From positions 1-7,256 of the forward strand of contig JAABRJ010000037.1 in NCBI GenBank assembly GCA_011390985.1: 7,256 bases of DNA. The letters run 5' to 3'. The notes below the pieces were generated by a model, which had not been told where the DNA came from, made no database searches, and was given only the letters and a program-made list of their open reading frames with translations. This document shows, piece after piece, positions 1 to 6,950 of this stretch. Numbering within the stretch: position 1 is the stretch's first letter; each line of letters starts with the position of its first letter. The DNA is from Desulfobacteraceae bacterium. Lineage in GTDB: Bacteria; Desulfobacterota; Desulfobacteria; Desulfobacterales; JAABRJ01. Both the position numbers and the translations under genes were made by a program.

Positions 1-147
1 AGGTGCCCCCACCGCGAAAGAGAGTCAGGCTTTGCCGCAGGAAGTTACGGCTCCACCGATCGTTACGCCCCTCAAAAGGGTCAAAAACAGGCTGTCGTTC
101 CACCCTGGCAGCGGGGGGCGAACGGGTTTACCGATAGGCAGGAGAGA
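1..147. other. Upstream leader, no convincing gene
   Basis: This stretch precedes the first synthetase gene. Frame 1 is open into the synthetase from the window edge, and frame 2 is open from the edge to a TGA at 167-169, so a gene tail entering from the left cannot be excluded. The frame 2 peptide is proline- and arginine-rich, uses several rare codons (AGG, AGA, ATA, TTA) and matches nothing I recognise. I find no convincing -35/-10 pair and no proper sigma-54 GG-N10-GC element. Only the ribosome binding site at 140-145 (AGGAGA) is clear. A promoter for the synthetase may lie here or further upstream. Confidence 0.4.
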
Positions 148-1779
148 ATGTCCCAATCCCATAACATGACCGATTACGACAAAACCTATGCCGAGTTCAG
201 GTTGGAGGTGCCCGAGTTTTTCAACTTTGCCGGCGACGTTGTCGACAAATGGGCCCAAGACCCTCAAAAGCTCGCCATGTTATGGGTTGACGACACCGGC
301 AACGAAGTGCGGAAAACCTTTTTAGACCTCGTCAAAGCCTCCAAAAAACTGGCCAACGAGCTGACCGCCCAGGGCGTCAAGCGCGACGACGTCATCATGG
401 TGGTTCTGCCCCGCAACACCGAGTGGTGGGAAACGGTAACCGCCAGCATCCGCATGGGCGCCCTGCTCGCACCGGGCACCACCCAGCTCACCACCAAGGA
501 ACTCGAGTTTCGGGCCAACAAGTCCCAAGCGGCCTGCCTGATCACCACCCACGACATCGCCGCCAAGTTCGAACAAGTCCAAGACAAGTGCCCCACGGTC
601 AAAACCAAAATCGTCATCTCCAGGCCCCGTGAGGGCTGGATCTTTTACGACGAGGCCCTGGCCGCGGCTTCCGAGCAGTTTGAAACCGTCAAGACCCGCA
701 GCACCGACAACTGCCTGGTTTACTTCACCTCCGGCACCGTCGGGTTCCCCAAAATGGCCCTCCACACCCACGCCTCCTACCCCATCGGCCACCAGAGCAC
801 CGGGCGCTTCTGGCTGGACCTGCGGCCCGAGGACCTGCACTGGAATGTCAGCGACACGGGCTGGGCCAAGGCGGCCTGGAGCAGCTATTTTGGTCCCTGG
901 AACTGCGGCGCGGCGCAGTTCATCCACCACACCGAGCGCTTCGACCCGGTCAAGACCCTTGAACTCCTGGAGCGCTACCCGATCACCACGATGTGCGGCG
1001 CCCCGACCATCTACCGCATGCTGATCCTCCAGGACCTCAGGGCGTACAAGTTCCCCGCGCTGCGGCACTGCGTGGGCGCAGGCGAACCGCTGGGTGCCGA
1101 GATCATCGAGGTCTGGAAACGCGCCACCGGCACCACCATCCGCGACGGCTACGGCCAGACCGAAACGGTGCTGCTGGCCGGGAGTTTTCCGTGCATCGCG
1201 CCGCGTTTCGGTTCCATGGGGAAACCGGCGCCGGGCATCGACCTGAGGGTTATCGGCAACCACGGCGAGGCGCTGCCCCCCAATACCGAAGGCGAGATCG
1301 CGGTCCGGGTCAAACCGGTGCGCCCGGTGGGGCTTTTCAAGGAATACTGGAAAGAGCCGGACCGCACGGCTGCGGTCTTCAAAGGCGACTGGTATCTTAC
1401 CGGCGACCGGGCCCACGTGGACGAAGACGGCTACTTCTGGTTCGTCGGCCGCAGCGACGACGTGATCCTGACCTCCGGCTACCGCATCGGGCCCTTCGAG
1501 GTTGAAAGCGCTCTGATCGAACACCCGGCGGTGGCCGAGTCGGCGGTGGTTTCCAGCCCGGATGCGACCCGCGGGGAGGTGGTCAAAGCGTTTGTCGTCC
1601 TGGCGCCGGGCTGGGCGCCCGGCGATGAGCTGGCCAAGGAACTGCAGGATCATGTCAAGAAGGTTAGCGCACCCTATAAGTACCCGCGCAAAATCGAATT
1701 TGTAGAGGCCCTGCCGAAAACCGTGAGCGGTAAAATCCGCCGCGTGGAACTGCGCAATGCAGAATGGGGCAAAGGTTGA
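148..1779 (+). CDS. Medium-chain/benzoate-type acyl-CoA synthetase (ACSM/MACS-like, AMP-forming)
   Basis: This 543-residue enzyme of the ANL adenylating superfamily should convert a free carboxylic acid, ATP and CoA to acyl-CoA, AMP and pyrophosphate in the cytoplasm. The large AMP-binding domain spans about residues 25-430, with the phosphate loop FTSGTVGFPK at 193-202, DGYGQTET at 333-340 and YLTGD at 416-420 (ribose-binding Asp420). The hinge GRSDDVI starts at 434 and is followed by SGYRIGPFEVE at 443-453, a hallmark of the ACSM group. The C-terminal domain ends with PKTVSGKIRR (523-532), where Lys529 is the expected adenylation lysine. SDTGWAKAAWSS (235-246) is also ACSM-like. Length is normal for the family. 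ATG 148 is chosen because AGGAGA lies at 140-145; the in-frame ATG at 166 has no such site. One oddity is Val198 where the phosphate loop usually has Thr or Ser. Substrate (medium-chain, branched or aromatic acid) is not determinable here. The family call is firm. Confidence 0.93.
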   Translation: MSQSHNMTDYDKTYAEFRLEVPEFFNFAGDVVDKWAQDPQKLAMLWVDDTGNEVRKTFLDLVKASKKLANELTAQGVKRDDVIMVVLPRNTEWWETVTASIRMGALLAPGTTQLTTKELEFRANKSQAACLITTHDIAAKFEQVQDKCPTVKTKIVISRPREGWIFYDEALAAASEQFETVKTRSTDNCLVYFTSGTVGFPKMALHTHASYPIGHQSTGRFWLDLRPEDLHWNVSDTGWAKAAWSSYFGPWNCGAAQFIHHTERFDPVKTLELLERYPITTMCGAPTIYRMLILQDLRAYKFPALRHCVGAGEPLGAEIIEVWKRATGTTIRDGYGQTETVLLAGSFPCIAPRFGSMGKPAPGIDLRVIGNHGEALPPNTEGEIAVRVKPVRPVGLFKEYWKEPDRTAAVFKGDWYLTGDRAHVDEDGYFWFVGRSDDVILTSGYRIGPFEVESALIEHPAVAESAVVSSPDATRGEVVKAFVVLAPGWAPGDELAKELQDHVKKVSAPYKYPRKIEFVEALPKTVSGKIRRVELRNAEWGKG

Positions 1780-1939
1780 GAATCAGACCGGAGCGCATCC
1801 GGTCGACAGGGAGTTTCCAAACGCGACGGTCTTGCGGGGTGCCAAGACGGCGCGGCTAAAACCCAAACCGGCAGTCCGCGGCCAAAGCACCTGGTCGCTC
1901 GCCGCCAACCGACACTCACCACAATAGGGGGAGGTTATC
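1780..1939 (+). other. 160-base spacer with small inverted repeats
   Basis: No coding sequence is apparent. Seven bases after the synthetase begins a perfect 7-bp inverted repeat, GACCGGA (1786-1792) with TCCGGTC (1798-1804), around a 5-base loop. A weaker 6-bp repeat, GTCTTG (1829-1834) with CAAGAC (1843-1848), follows. Neither is followed by a T-tract, so I do not call a terminator. The spacer is long enough to hold a separate promoter for the transporter pair, but I cannot point to convincing -35/-10 elements. It ends with a strong ribosome binding site, GGGGGAGG, at 1927-1934. Confidence 0.45.
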
Positions 1940-2188
1940 ATGTTCAAAGGTATGCCCAAGATTTTCTGGATCGGCATGGCCATTATGTATGGCTGGTGTT
2001 TTTTGTTCATGTTTCTCGAAATGACGATTCCCGGATTACCGCTGAAGCGCTTTCTGGGCGTTCCCGCCTGCTACATCTATAACTGGATCATCGGGCTCTT
2101 TCTGATCAACGTCCTGGTGTCGTTTATCTTCTATCGGTCGGAAGAAAAAAGGGAAGAGCTGAAAGCCCAAACCAAAGCAAAAGTCTAA
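1940..2188 (+). CDS. Small two-helix membrane protein, probable companion of the adjacent symporter
   Basis: This 82-residue protein has two hydrophobic segments, about residues 8-28 and 43-64, joined by a short loop (29-42) with Pro31, Pro34, Lys36 and Arg37. It ends in a charged tail (66-82, rich in Lys and Glu), so both ends are probably cytoplasmic. GGAGG at 1930-1934 lies 5 bases before the ATG. The gene ends 12 bases before the sodium:solute symporter, whose ribosome binding site overlaps this stop codon, so translational coupling is likely. Several symporters of that family are known to be encoded with a small membrane partner (for example ActP with YjcH, PanF with YhdT). By position and shape I infer an analogous accessory subunit that helps assembly or transport. 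I do not recognise a specific named family with certainty. Confidence 0.82.
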   Translation: MFKGMPKIFWIGMAIMYGWCFLFMFLEMTIPGLPLKRFLGVPACYIYNWIIGLFLINVLVSFIFYRSEEKREELKAQTKAKV

Positions 2189-2200
2189 GGAGGAAATCCA

Positions 2201-3799
2201 ATGGGAGTCAATCCAATCGTCATACTGGGTTCTGTCTTGTATTTCGCAGTTATTTTCTGGATCGGCTGGTCCTCGCGTAAGGCCTCGCTGAACGCCTCGG
2301 ACTACTACGTCGCCGGCCGCAAGGTCGGGGCCTTCGTCAACGGCAGCGCCCTGGCCGCAACCTACTTCAGCCCGGCCAGCTTCCTGGGGCTGCCGGCATT
2401 CATCTTCATCCTGGGCTACCCCTTCTGGTGGGCCCTGGTCGGCATCATCGGCGGCATGCCCATCGCGACCCTGCTGACCGCCGCGCCCTTGCGCAAATAC
2501 GCCCCGACCTCGTTCACCGACTACTACGCCGACCGCTACGACACCAAGTGGATGCGCCTGGTGGCGGGCATCCCCACCCTGATCGGCGGGCTCGCCTACG
2601 TGATCCTCTCCATCGTCGGCACGGCGCTCTTCCTCCTGGCGATTTTAAAGCTCAACTTCACCTTTTCGGTGATTCTGGCCTCGGTCGTCATTTTTCTCTA
2701 CATTTACTACGGCGGCATGGTGGCCACGACCTTCTCGACCGCCTTCCAGGGCATTGCCATGACCGTGGCCTCGGTTCTGGCCGCAGGCTACGTGATCGCC
2801 CACTACGGCGGCCTCAACGGCCTGACCGATGCGACCCTGTCGATCAGCCCCAACTTCTTTAACCTACCGTATGTGTCCGCTGCCCCCTCCCACGCCATAA
2901 TGGCCAGCTGGACCGGGGTGGTGGGCTTCTTTTTCGTGTGGCACTTCGGTTTTTCGGCCATGCCTTACACGGTGGTGCGCTTTTTCACCACCCAGGACAT
3001 CAAGTCCGCCCGCCGCAGCGTCTTCTGGGCGGTGATCATTGGCGGCCTGATGTACTGCGGACTGATCATCATCGGCACCGGCGCCCGGGTGCTGGTCGAG
3101 CAGCTGCACCCGCTGATGCAGACCGAGGGCATCGCCAATGCCATGGATGTTTTCAAGCACATGCAAACCGCCTACGGGGTTGCCGGCGCGTCGGTCACGG
3201 ACTACTCCATGATCGCGGCGATGGAAGCCCTCAACAGCCCCTTCCTGCTGTCCGTCGTGGCCGCCGGCGGGTTGGCGATCGCCATGGCCACCGCAGCCGG
3301 ATGGACCATGGTCCTCAACATCCTGTTGGGCCGCGATTTGATGGGCAAAGTCTTCGGCAGCACCCTGCCCGAGGAAAAACCGGTTATGGTGACGCGCGTC
3401 ATGACCACCGTGGTCCTGGTGCTCTGCATGCTCCTGTCCTTCAACCCGCCGGCATTGGTCCTGGACATCTCGGGGGCCGCGTTCGTCGTGATCCTGTGCT
3501 CGGTCGGCCCCCCGCTGATCCTGGGGATCTGGTGGGCCCGGGCGACCACGGCCGCCGCCTTTATCAACATCATCGTCATGACGATCCTCTCTACCGGCAG
3601 CTGGATGTATGCCAACCGAGTCCTCAAAAGCGCTCACTGGTTCTTCCTCAGTGACCCCGCCAACAAAATCAGCACGCCGCACCAGGTCTACTGGGTCTTC
3701 GTCGGCTTCATCTTCTTCATCATCATCAGCCTGATGACGAAGCCGAACAGCGAGGAGGTCATCAAGAAATACTCACTGGATATCAGACCCGATCTCTAA
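2201..3799 (+). CDS. Sodium:solute symporter (SSS family), probable monocarboxylate importer
   Basis: This 532-residue polytopic inner-membrane protein has roughly 13 hydrophobic segments, the size and shape of the SSS family, which couples solute uptake to sodium entry. The N-terminal region carries the family pattern SDYYVAGR (33-40), then SALAATYFSPASFLG (49-63) in the first core helix. MPYTVVRFFTTQD (254-266) is the conserved segment seen in acetate and proline symporters. The later core helix reads AIAMATAAGWTMVLN (359-373), followed by GRDL (377-380). This lacks the serine-rich AMSTADS-like pattern of many members and looks more like the ActP acetate permease, so a short carboxylate is a reasonable guess. 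The charged tail 513-532 should be cytoplasmic. AAGGAGG (2187-2193) lies 7 bases before the ATG and overlaps the upstream stop. Placement between acyl-CoA synthetase and dehydrogenase genes supports import of an organic acid. Family is firm; substrate is inference. Confidence 0.93.
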   Translation: MGVNPIVILGSVLYFAVIFWIGWSSRKASLNASDYYVAGRKVGAFVNGSALAATYFSPASFLGLPAFIFILGYPFWWALVGIIGGMPIATLLTAAPLRKYAPTSFTDYYADRYDTKWMRLVAGIPTLIGGLAYVILSIVGTALFLLAILKLNFTFSVILASVVIFLYIYYGGMVATTFSTAFQGIAMTVASVLAAGYVIAHYGGLNGLTDATLSISPNFFNLPYVSAAPSHAIMASWTGVVGFFFVWHFGFSAMPYTVVRFFTTQDIKSARRSVFWAVIIGGLMYCGLIIIGTGARVLVEQLHPLMQTEGIANAMDVFKHMQTAYGVAGASVTDYSMIAAMEALNSPFLLSVVAAGGLAIAMATAAGWTMVLNILLGRDLMGKVFGSTLPEEKPVMVTRVMTTVVLVLCMLLSFNPPALVLDISGAAFVVILCSVGPPLILGIWWARATTAAAFINIIVMTILSTGSWMYANRVLKSAHWFFLSDPANKISTPHQVYWVFVGFIFFIIISLMTKPNSEEVIKKYSLDIRPDL

Positions 3800-3812
3800 A
3801 GGCTGAAAAACC

Positions 3813-3854
3813 GTTTTGCGGGCCGGCGGCCTGTTTGCCGCCGGCCCGCAAAAC
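3813..3854 (+). repeat. 18-bp perfect inverted repeat after the symporter gene
   Basis: GTTTTGCGGGCCGGCGGC (3813-3830) pairs without mismatch with 3837-3854 around the 6-base loop CTGTTT, starting 13 bases after the symporter stop. In RNA this would be a very stable GC-rich hairpin. On the + strand it is followed by AACCGCC, not a U-tract, so it is not a classical intrinsic terminator for the symporter. Read on the minus strand it is followed by GGTTTTTC (complement of 3804-3812), so the better terminator orientation is the reverse. It may still block read-through or protect the 3' end of the symporter mRNA. Confidence 0.8.
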
Positions 3855-3927
3855 AACCGCCACCCCCGCGGTGCCGCGGCAATTCAACCCGTATCGCCTT
3901 CCCGCAGCAGAGCAGGCCCGCTGACAG

Positions 3928-3959
3928 GCCGCGGCACTTTGCCCGCGGCAGCGCGGCAA
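3928..3959 (+). promoter_or_regulatory. Two overlapping, mutually exclusive hairpins before the dehydrogenase
   Basis: GCCGCGG (3928-3934) pairs with CCGCGGC (3943-3949). Alternatively TTGCCCGC (3939-3946) pairs with GCG (3951-3953) plus GGCAA (3955-3959), leaving C3954 bulged. The pairings share bases, so they cannot both form. They end 14 bases before the ribosome binding site of the dehydrogenase gene. This layout can occur in attenuators, but it can also arise by chance in sequence this GC-rich. I see no leader peptide or T-tract, so the functional reading is weak. Confidence 0.3.
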
Positions 3960-3970
3960 GGCGTGTGTGG

Positions 3971-3978
3971 AAAGGAGG
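3971..3978 (+). promoter_or_regulatory. Ribosome binding site that fixes a TTG start
   Basis: AAAGGAGG is a near-ideal Shine-Dalgarno sequence. Its 3' end lies 5 bases before the TTG at 3984-3986, and no ATG or GTG sits at a suitable distance. Translation from this TTG gives an N-terminus of exactly the usual acyl-CoA dehydrogenase form (MDFELTKEQ). Confidence 0.85.
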
Positions 3979-3983
3979 CAGGA

Positions 3984-5132
3984 TTGGACTTTGAACTGAC
4001 CAAGGAACAGGAAATGATCCGCAAGGAGGTCCGCAATTTCGCCCAGAGCGAAATCGCCCCCCTGGCGGCCGAACTGGACGAGACCGAGACCTTCTCCAAC
4101 GAGCTGACCCGCAAGATGGGGGAGATCGGCCTGTTCGGCATGTTTGTTTCCGAAAAGTACGACGGCCAGGAGATGGACTACATCTCCTACATCATCGCCG
4201 TCGAGGAGCTGGCCCGCGTGGACGGCTCCCAGGCGGCCACGGTGGCGGCCGGAAACTCGCTGGGCATCGGCCCGCTGAACTATTTCGGCACCGAGGAGCA
4301 GAAGCGCAAGTACCTCCCGCCGCTGTGCCGCGGCGAGGCCGTGTGGGGCTTCGGCTTGACCGAACCCACCGCCGGCTCGGACGCGGGCGGCAGCAAAACC
4401 ACCGCGGTCAAGGACGGCAACGAGTGGGTGATCAACGGATCGAAGATCTTCATCACCAATGCGGCCTGCGACATGACCCTGGGCGTCACCGTGCAGGCCA
4501 TCACCGGCACGCGCGCCAACGGCAAGCCCGAATACACCTGCTTCATCGTCGAAAAGGGCATGCGCGGCTTCAAGGCCAACGCCATGCACGGCAAGATGAT
4601 GTGGCGCGCCTCCAACACCGCCGAGCTTTACTTCGACGACGTGCGGGTGCCGGAGGCCAATATCCTCGGCAAACCCGGCGACGGGTTTCACCAGATGCTG
4701 CAAACCTTGGACGGCGGCCGGCTCTCGATCGGCGCCATGGGCCTGGGCGGCGCCCAAGGAGCCTTTGAGATGGCGCTCAAGTACGCCCGGGAGCGCCGGC
4801 AGTTCGGTCAGCCGATCGCCAAGTTCCAGGCGATCGCCTTCAAACTGGCTGATTGCGCCATGGAGATCGAGTGCGCCCGCAACCTGCTCTACAAAGCCTG
4901 CTGGCTGCGGGACAAGAAAAAACCGTTTGCCAAGGAGGCCGCCATGGGCAAGCTCTACTGCTCGGAGCTGATGGGACGCGTGGCCGACCACGCCGTTCAG
5001 ATTCACGGCGGCTACGGCCTGATGAAAGACTACGGCGTGGAACGCTTTTACCGGGATCATAAGCTCCTCGACATCGGCGAGGGAACCTCCGAGATCCAGC
5101 GCCTGGTGATCTCCCGGTATATCGGCTGCTGA
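3984..5132 (+). CDS. Acyl-CoA dehydrogenase (short/medium-chain type, FAD-dependent), TTG start
   Basis: The 382-residue product fits the usual length of about 380 for soluble acyl-CoA dehydrogenases, which oxidise acyl-CoA to trans-2-enoyl-CoA and pass electrons to electron-transfer flavoprotein. The N-terminal helical domain begins DFELTKEQEMIRKEV. The flavin/substrate signature LTEPTAGSDAG is at 125-135, and KIFITNA (154-160) follows, with Phe156 where many members have the Trp that stacks on FAD. ERRQFGQPI (270-278) is an FAD/dimer contact region. The C-terminal signature QIHGGYG (339-345) leads to IGEGTSEIQRLVISR (364-378), in which Glu366 is the expected catalytic base. A base at this position argues against isovaleryl-CoA dehydrogenase, where it lies elsewhere. 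The TTG start is set by the ribosome binding site at 3971-3978; the frame stays open upstream to about 3816, but that part crosses the hairpin and reads as non-coding. Exact acyl substrate is unknown; butyryl-CoA-like is plausible. Confidence 0.93.
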   Translation: MDFELTKEQEMIRKEVRNFAQSEIAPLAAELDETETFSNELTRKMGEIGLFGMFVSEKYDGQEMDYISYIIAVEELARVDGSQAATVAAGNSLGIGPLNYFGTEEQKRKYLPPLCRGEAVWGFGLTEPTAGSDAGGSKTTAVKDGNEWVINGSKIFITNAACDMTLGVTVQAITGTRANGKPEYTCFIVEKGMRGFKANAMHGKMMWRASNTAELYFDDVRVPEANILGKPGDGFHQMLQTLDGGRLSIGAMGLGGAQGAFEMALKYARERRQFGQPIAKFQAIAFKLADCAMEIECARNLLYKACWLRDKKKPFAKEAAMGKLYCSELMGRVADHAVQIHGGYGLMKDYGVERFYRDHKLLDIGEGTSEIQRLVISRYIGC

Positions 5133-5164
5133 CCGGCGCGGCAGCCCAACGTCGCGGCGCAGAC

Positions 5165-5212
5165 GGCGACGGACCGCCCAGCGGCAGAGGTTTTGCCCGC
5201 GGTCCGCTCGCC
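5165..5212 (+). repeat. Imperfect 13-bp hairpin between dehydrogenase and synthetase genes
   Basis: GGCGACGGACCGC (5165-5177) pairs with 5199-5212, leaving only C5207 bulged. Inside the loop, GGCA (5183-5186) can pair with TGCC (5194-5197), giving a nested, extended stem with apical GAGGTTT. It starts 32 bases after the dehydrogenase stop and ends 29 bases before the ribosome binding site of the next gene. No T-tract follows (next bases AGGACAAAAC), so it is not a standard terminator. It may stabilise or process a polycistronic mRNA, or be a DNA-binding site. Confidence 0.65.
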
Positions 5213-5252
5213 AGGACAAAACTTTAAGCCCAATAACTAACGGAGAAATAGG

Positions 5253-6929
5253 ATGCAGCTACCAAAGTTTGAAGTGGGAAAAACGACCATCGGGCAGCTG
5301 GTGGATCTGGTCGCCGAGCAGTTCGGCGACAGCAAGGCGCTGATGTACCACAAGCTGGGCATCGACTACACCTACCGCGAATTCCGCGATGTGTGCAACC
5401 AGGTGGCCAAGGGGTTTATGGCCCTCGGGGTAAACAAGGGCGACAAAATCGCGATCTGGGCCAACAACGTCCCCGAATGGCTCTACACCCAGTTCGGCAC
5501 CCCCAAGATCGGCGCCATCATGGTGACCGTCAACACGGCCTACCGCTCCTTCGAGCTGGAATACCTGATGAAGCAGTCCGATTCCCAGACCCTGATTCTG
5601 ATCGGCGGCGTGCGCACGCCGGACGAATACGTCAAGGTAGTCTACGACGTCTGCCCGGAACTCAGGGACAGCGAGCCCGGCAAGCTCAAATGCGCCAAAC
5701 TGCCGGAGCTCAAAAACGTCGTTTACCTGGGCAAGGAAAAGTTGCCCGGGATGTTCAACTGGGACGATGTCATGGCCCTCGGCAAGAAAGTCACCGACGC
5801 CGAGCTCAAGGCCCGCCAGGACTCGCTTGACCCCTACGAGGTCATCAACATGCAGTACACCTCGGGCACCACCGGTTTCCCCAAGGGGGTGATGCTGACC
5901 CACACCAACATCATCGGCAACGCCAAGAGCATCGCGGCCTGCATGAACCTTTCGAGCAAGGACAACCTCTGCATTCCGGTGCCCTTCTTCCACTGCTTCG
6001 GCTGCGTGCTGGGAACCCTCTCGTGCGTCGTCTCGGCCGCCGCCATGTCGCCGGTGGTGGCCTTCAAGGCCGACGCGGTGCTCGAAACCGTGCAGGCCTC
6101 CAAGTGCACGGCGCTCCACGGGGTGCCCACGATGTTCATCGCCGAACTTGAAGAAATGACGAAAAAGTCCTACGATACCTCAAAATTGCGAACGGGCATC
6201 ATGGCGGGCTCGCCCTGCCCGATCGAGGTCATGAAAAAGGTCGTCAGCGTCATGGGCGCCAAGGAAATGACCATCGCCTACGGCCAGACCGAATCCTCGC
6301 CGGTCATCACCCAGACCCGCCCCGAGGATTCCCTCGAGCTGAGGGTCAGCACGGTCGGCCGGGCGCTTCCCAACGTCGAGGTCAAGATCGTCGACCCGGT
6401 CACCGGCGACGAGGTCCCGCGCGGCGTTCAGGGCGAACTCTGCACCCGCGGCTACCATGTCATGAAGGGCTACTACAAAAATCCCGAGGCCACCCGCGAC
6501 GCCATCGACAGCGACAAGTGGCTGCACACCGGCGACCTGGCGGTGATGGACGAGAACGGCTACTGCAAGATCACCGGCCGGATCAAGGACATGATCATCC
6601 GCGGCGGCGAGAACGTCTACCCGCGCGAAATCGAAGAGTTCCTCTACACCCACCCCAAGGTCAAGGATGTGCAGGTCGTCGGGGTGCCGAGCCTCAAATA
6701 TGGCGAGGAAGTGGTGGCCTATATCCAGCTGAAACCGAACGAGACGGCCACCGATGAAGAGCTGCGGACCTTCTGCAAGGAGCGCATCGCGTTCCACAAG
6801 ATCCCGGCCTTCTTCATGTTTGTCGATGAATATCCCACCACCGCCAGCGGCAAGATCCAGAAGTACAAGCTGCGCGAGCTGGCCACCCAGAAACTGGGTC
6901 GCGAGGATGCGGTGGTGGAAACCGCCTGA
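5253..6929 (+). CDS. Fatty-acid--CoA ligase, ACSF2/FadD-like (AMP-forming)
   Basis: This 558-residue AMP-binding enzyme should activate a carboxylic acid to its CoA thioester through an acyl-adenylate. The phosphate loop YTSGTTGFPKG is at 202-212, IAYGQTESSP at 341-350, WLHTGD at 423-428 (Asp428 binds ribose), and the hinge segment GRIKDMIIRGGENVYP at 442-457. The C-terminal YPTTASGKIQKYKLRE (527-542) contains the expected catalytic Lys534. GGENVYPREIEEFLYTHPKV, the HPKVKDVQVVGVP stretch (467-479) and the LPELKNVVYLG segment (150-160) resemble animal ACSF2 and bacterial medium/long-chain ligases. It differs from the first synthetase in the hinge and P-loop, so the two are distinct subfamilies and not a recent duplication. 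GGAG at 5242-5245 lies 7 bases before the ATG. No signal peptide or membrane segment is evident. The chain-length preference cannot be read from sequence. Confidence 0.93.
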   Translation: MQLPKFEVGKTTIGQLVDLVAEQFGDSKALMYHKLGIDYTYREFRDVCNQVAKGFMALGVNKGDKIAIWANNVPEWLYTQFGTPKIGAIMVTVNTAYRSFELEYLMKQSDSQTLILIGGVRTPDEYVKVVYDVCPELRDSEPGKLKCAKLPELKNVVYLGKEKLPGMFNWDDVMALGKKVTDAELKARQDSLDPYEVINMQYTSGTTGFPKGVMLTHTNIIGNAKSIAACMNLSSKDNLCIPVPFFHCFGCVLGTLSCVVSAAAMSPVVAFKADAVLETVQASKCTALHGVPTMFIAELEEMTKKSYDTSKLRTGIMAGSPCPIEVMKKVVSVMGAKEMTIAYGQTESSPVITQTRPEDSLELRVSTVGRALPNVEVKIVDPVTGDEVPRGVQGELCTRGYHVMKGYYKNPEATRDAIDSDKWLHTGDLAVMDENGYCKITGRIKDMIIRGGENVYPREIEEFLYTHPKVKDVQVVGVPSLKYGEEVVAYIQLKPNETATDEELRTFCKERIAFHKIPAFFMFVDEYPTTASGKIQKYKLRELATQKLGREDAVVETA

Positions 6930-6950
6930 CAACAGGTGTGATCGGCCTGA

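Noticed and set aside
105..120. Sigma-54-like -24/-12 element (TGGCAG followed by GGGGCG) before the first synthetase
   Set aside because: The GG to GC spacing is 9, not 10, and the -12 half does not match TTGC.
2..169. Possible tail of an upstream gene in frame 2, ending at TGA 167-169
   Set aside because: It is proline/arginine-rich with rare codons, lacks a recognisable family and would overlap the synthetase start by 22 bases. It cannot be tested without sequence to the left.
322..1653. Long open frame on the minus strand opposite the first synthetase (443 codons)
   Set aside because: The translation is low-complexity, rich in Gly, Ala, Arg, Asp and His, with no recognisable motif, and is antiparallel to a clear enzyme gene. 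It is a GC-driven shadow.
3813..3854. Standard rho-independent terminator for the symporter on the + strand
   Set aside because: There is no U-tract after the stem on this strand; the T-run lies on the opposite side.
3783..5219. Long open frame on the minus strand opposite the dehydrogenase (478 codons)
   Set aside because: It has the same shadow-type composition, no family motif, and overlaps a well-supported dehydrogenase and the hairpin spacers.
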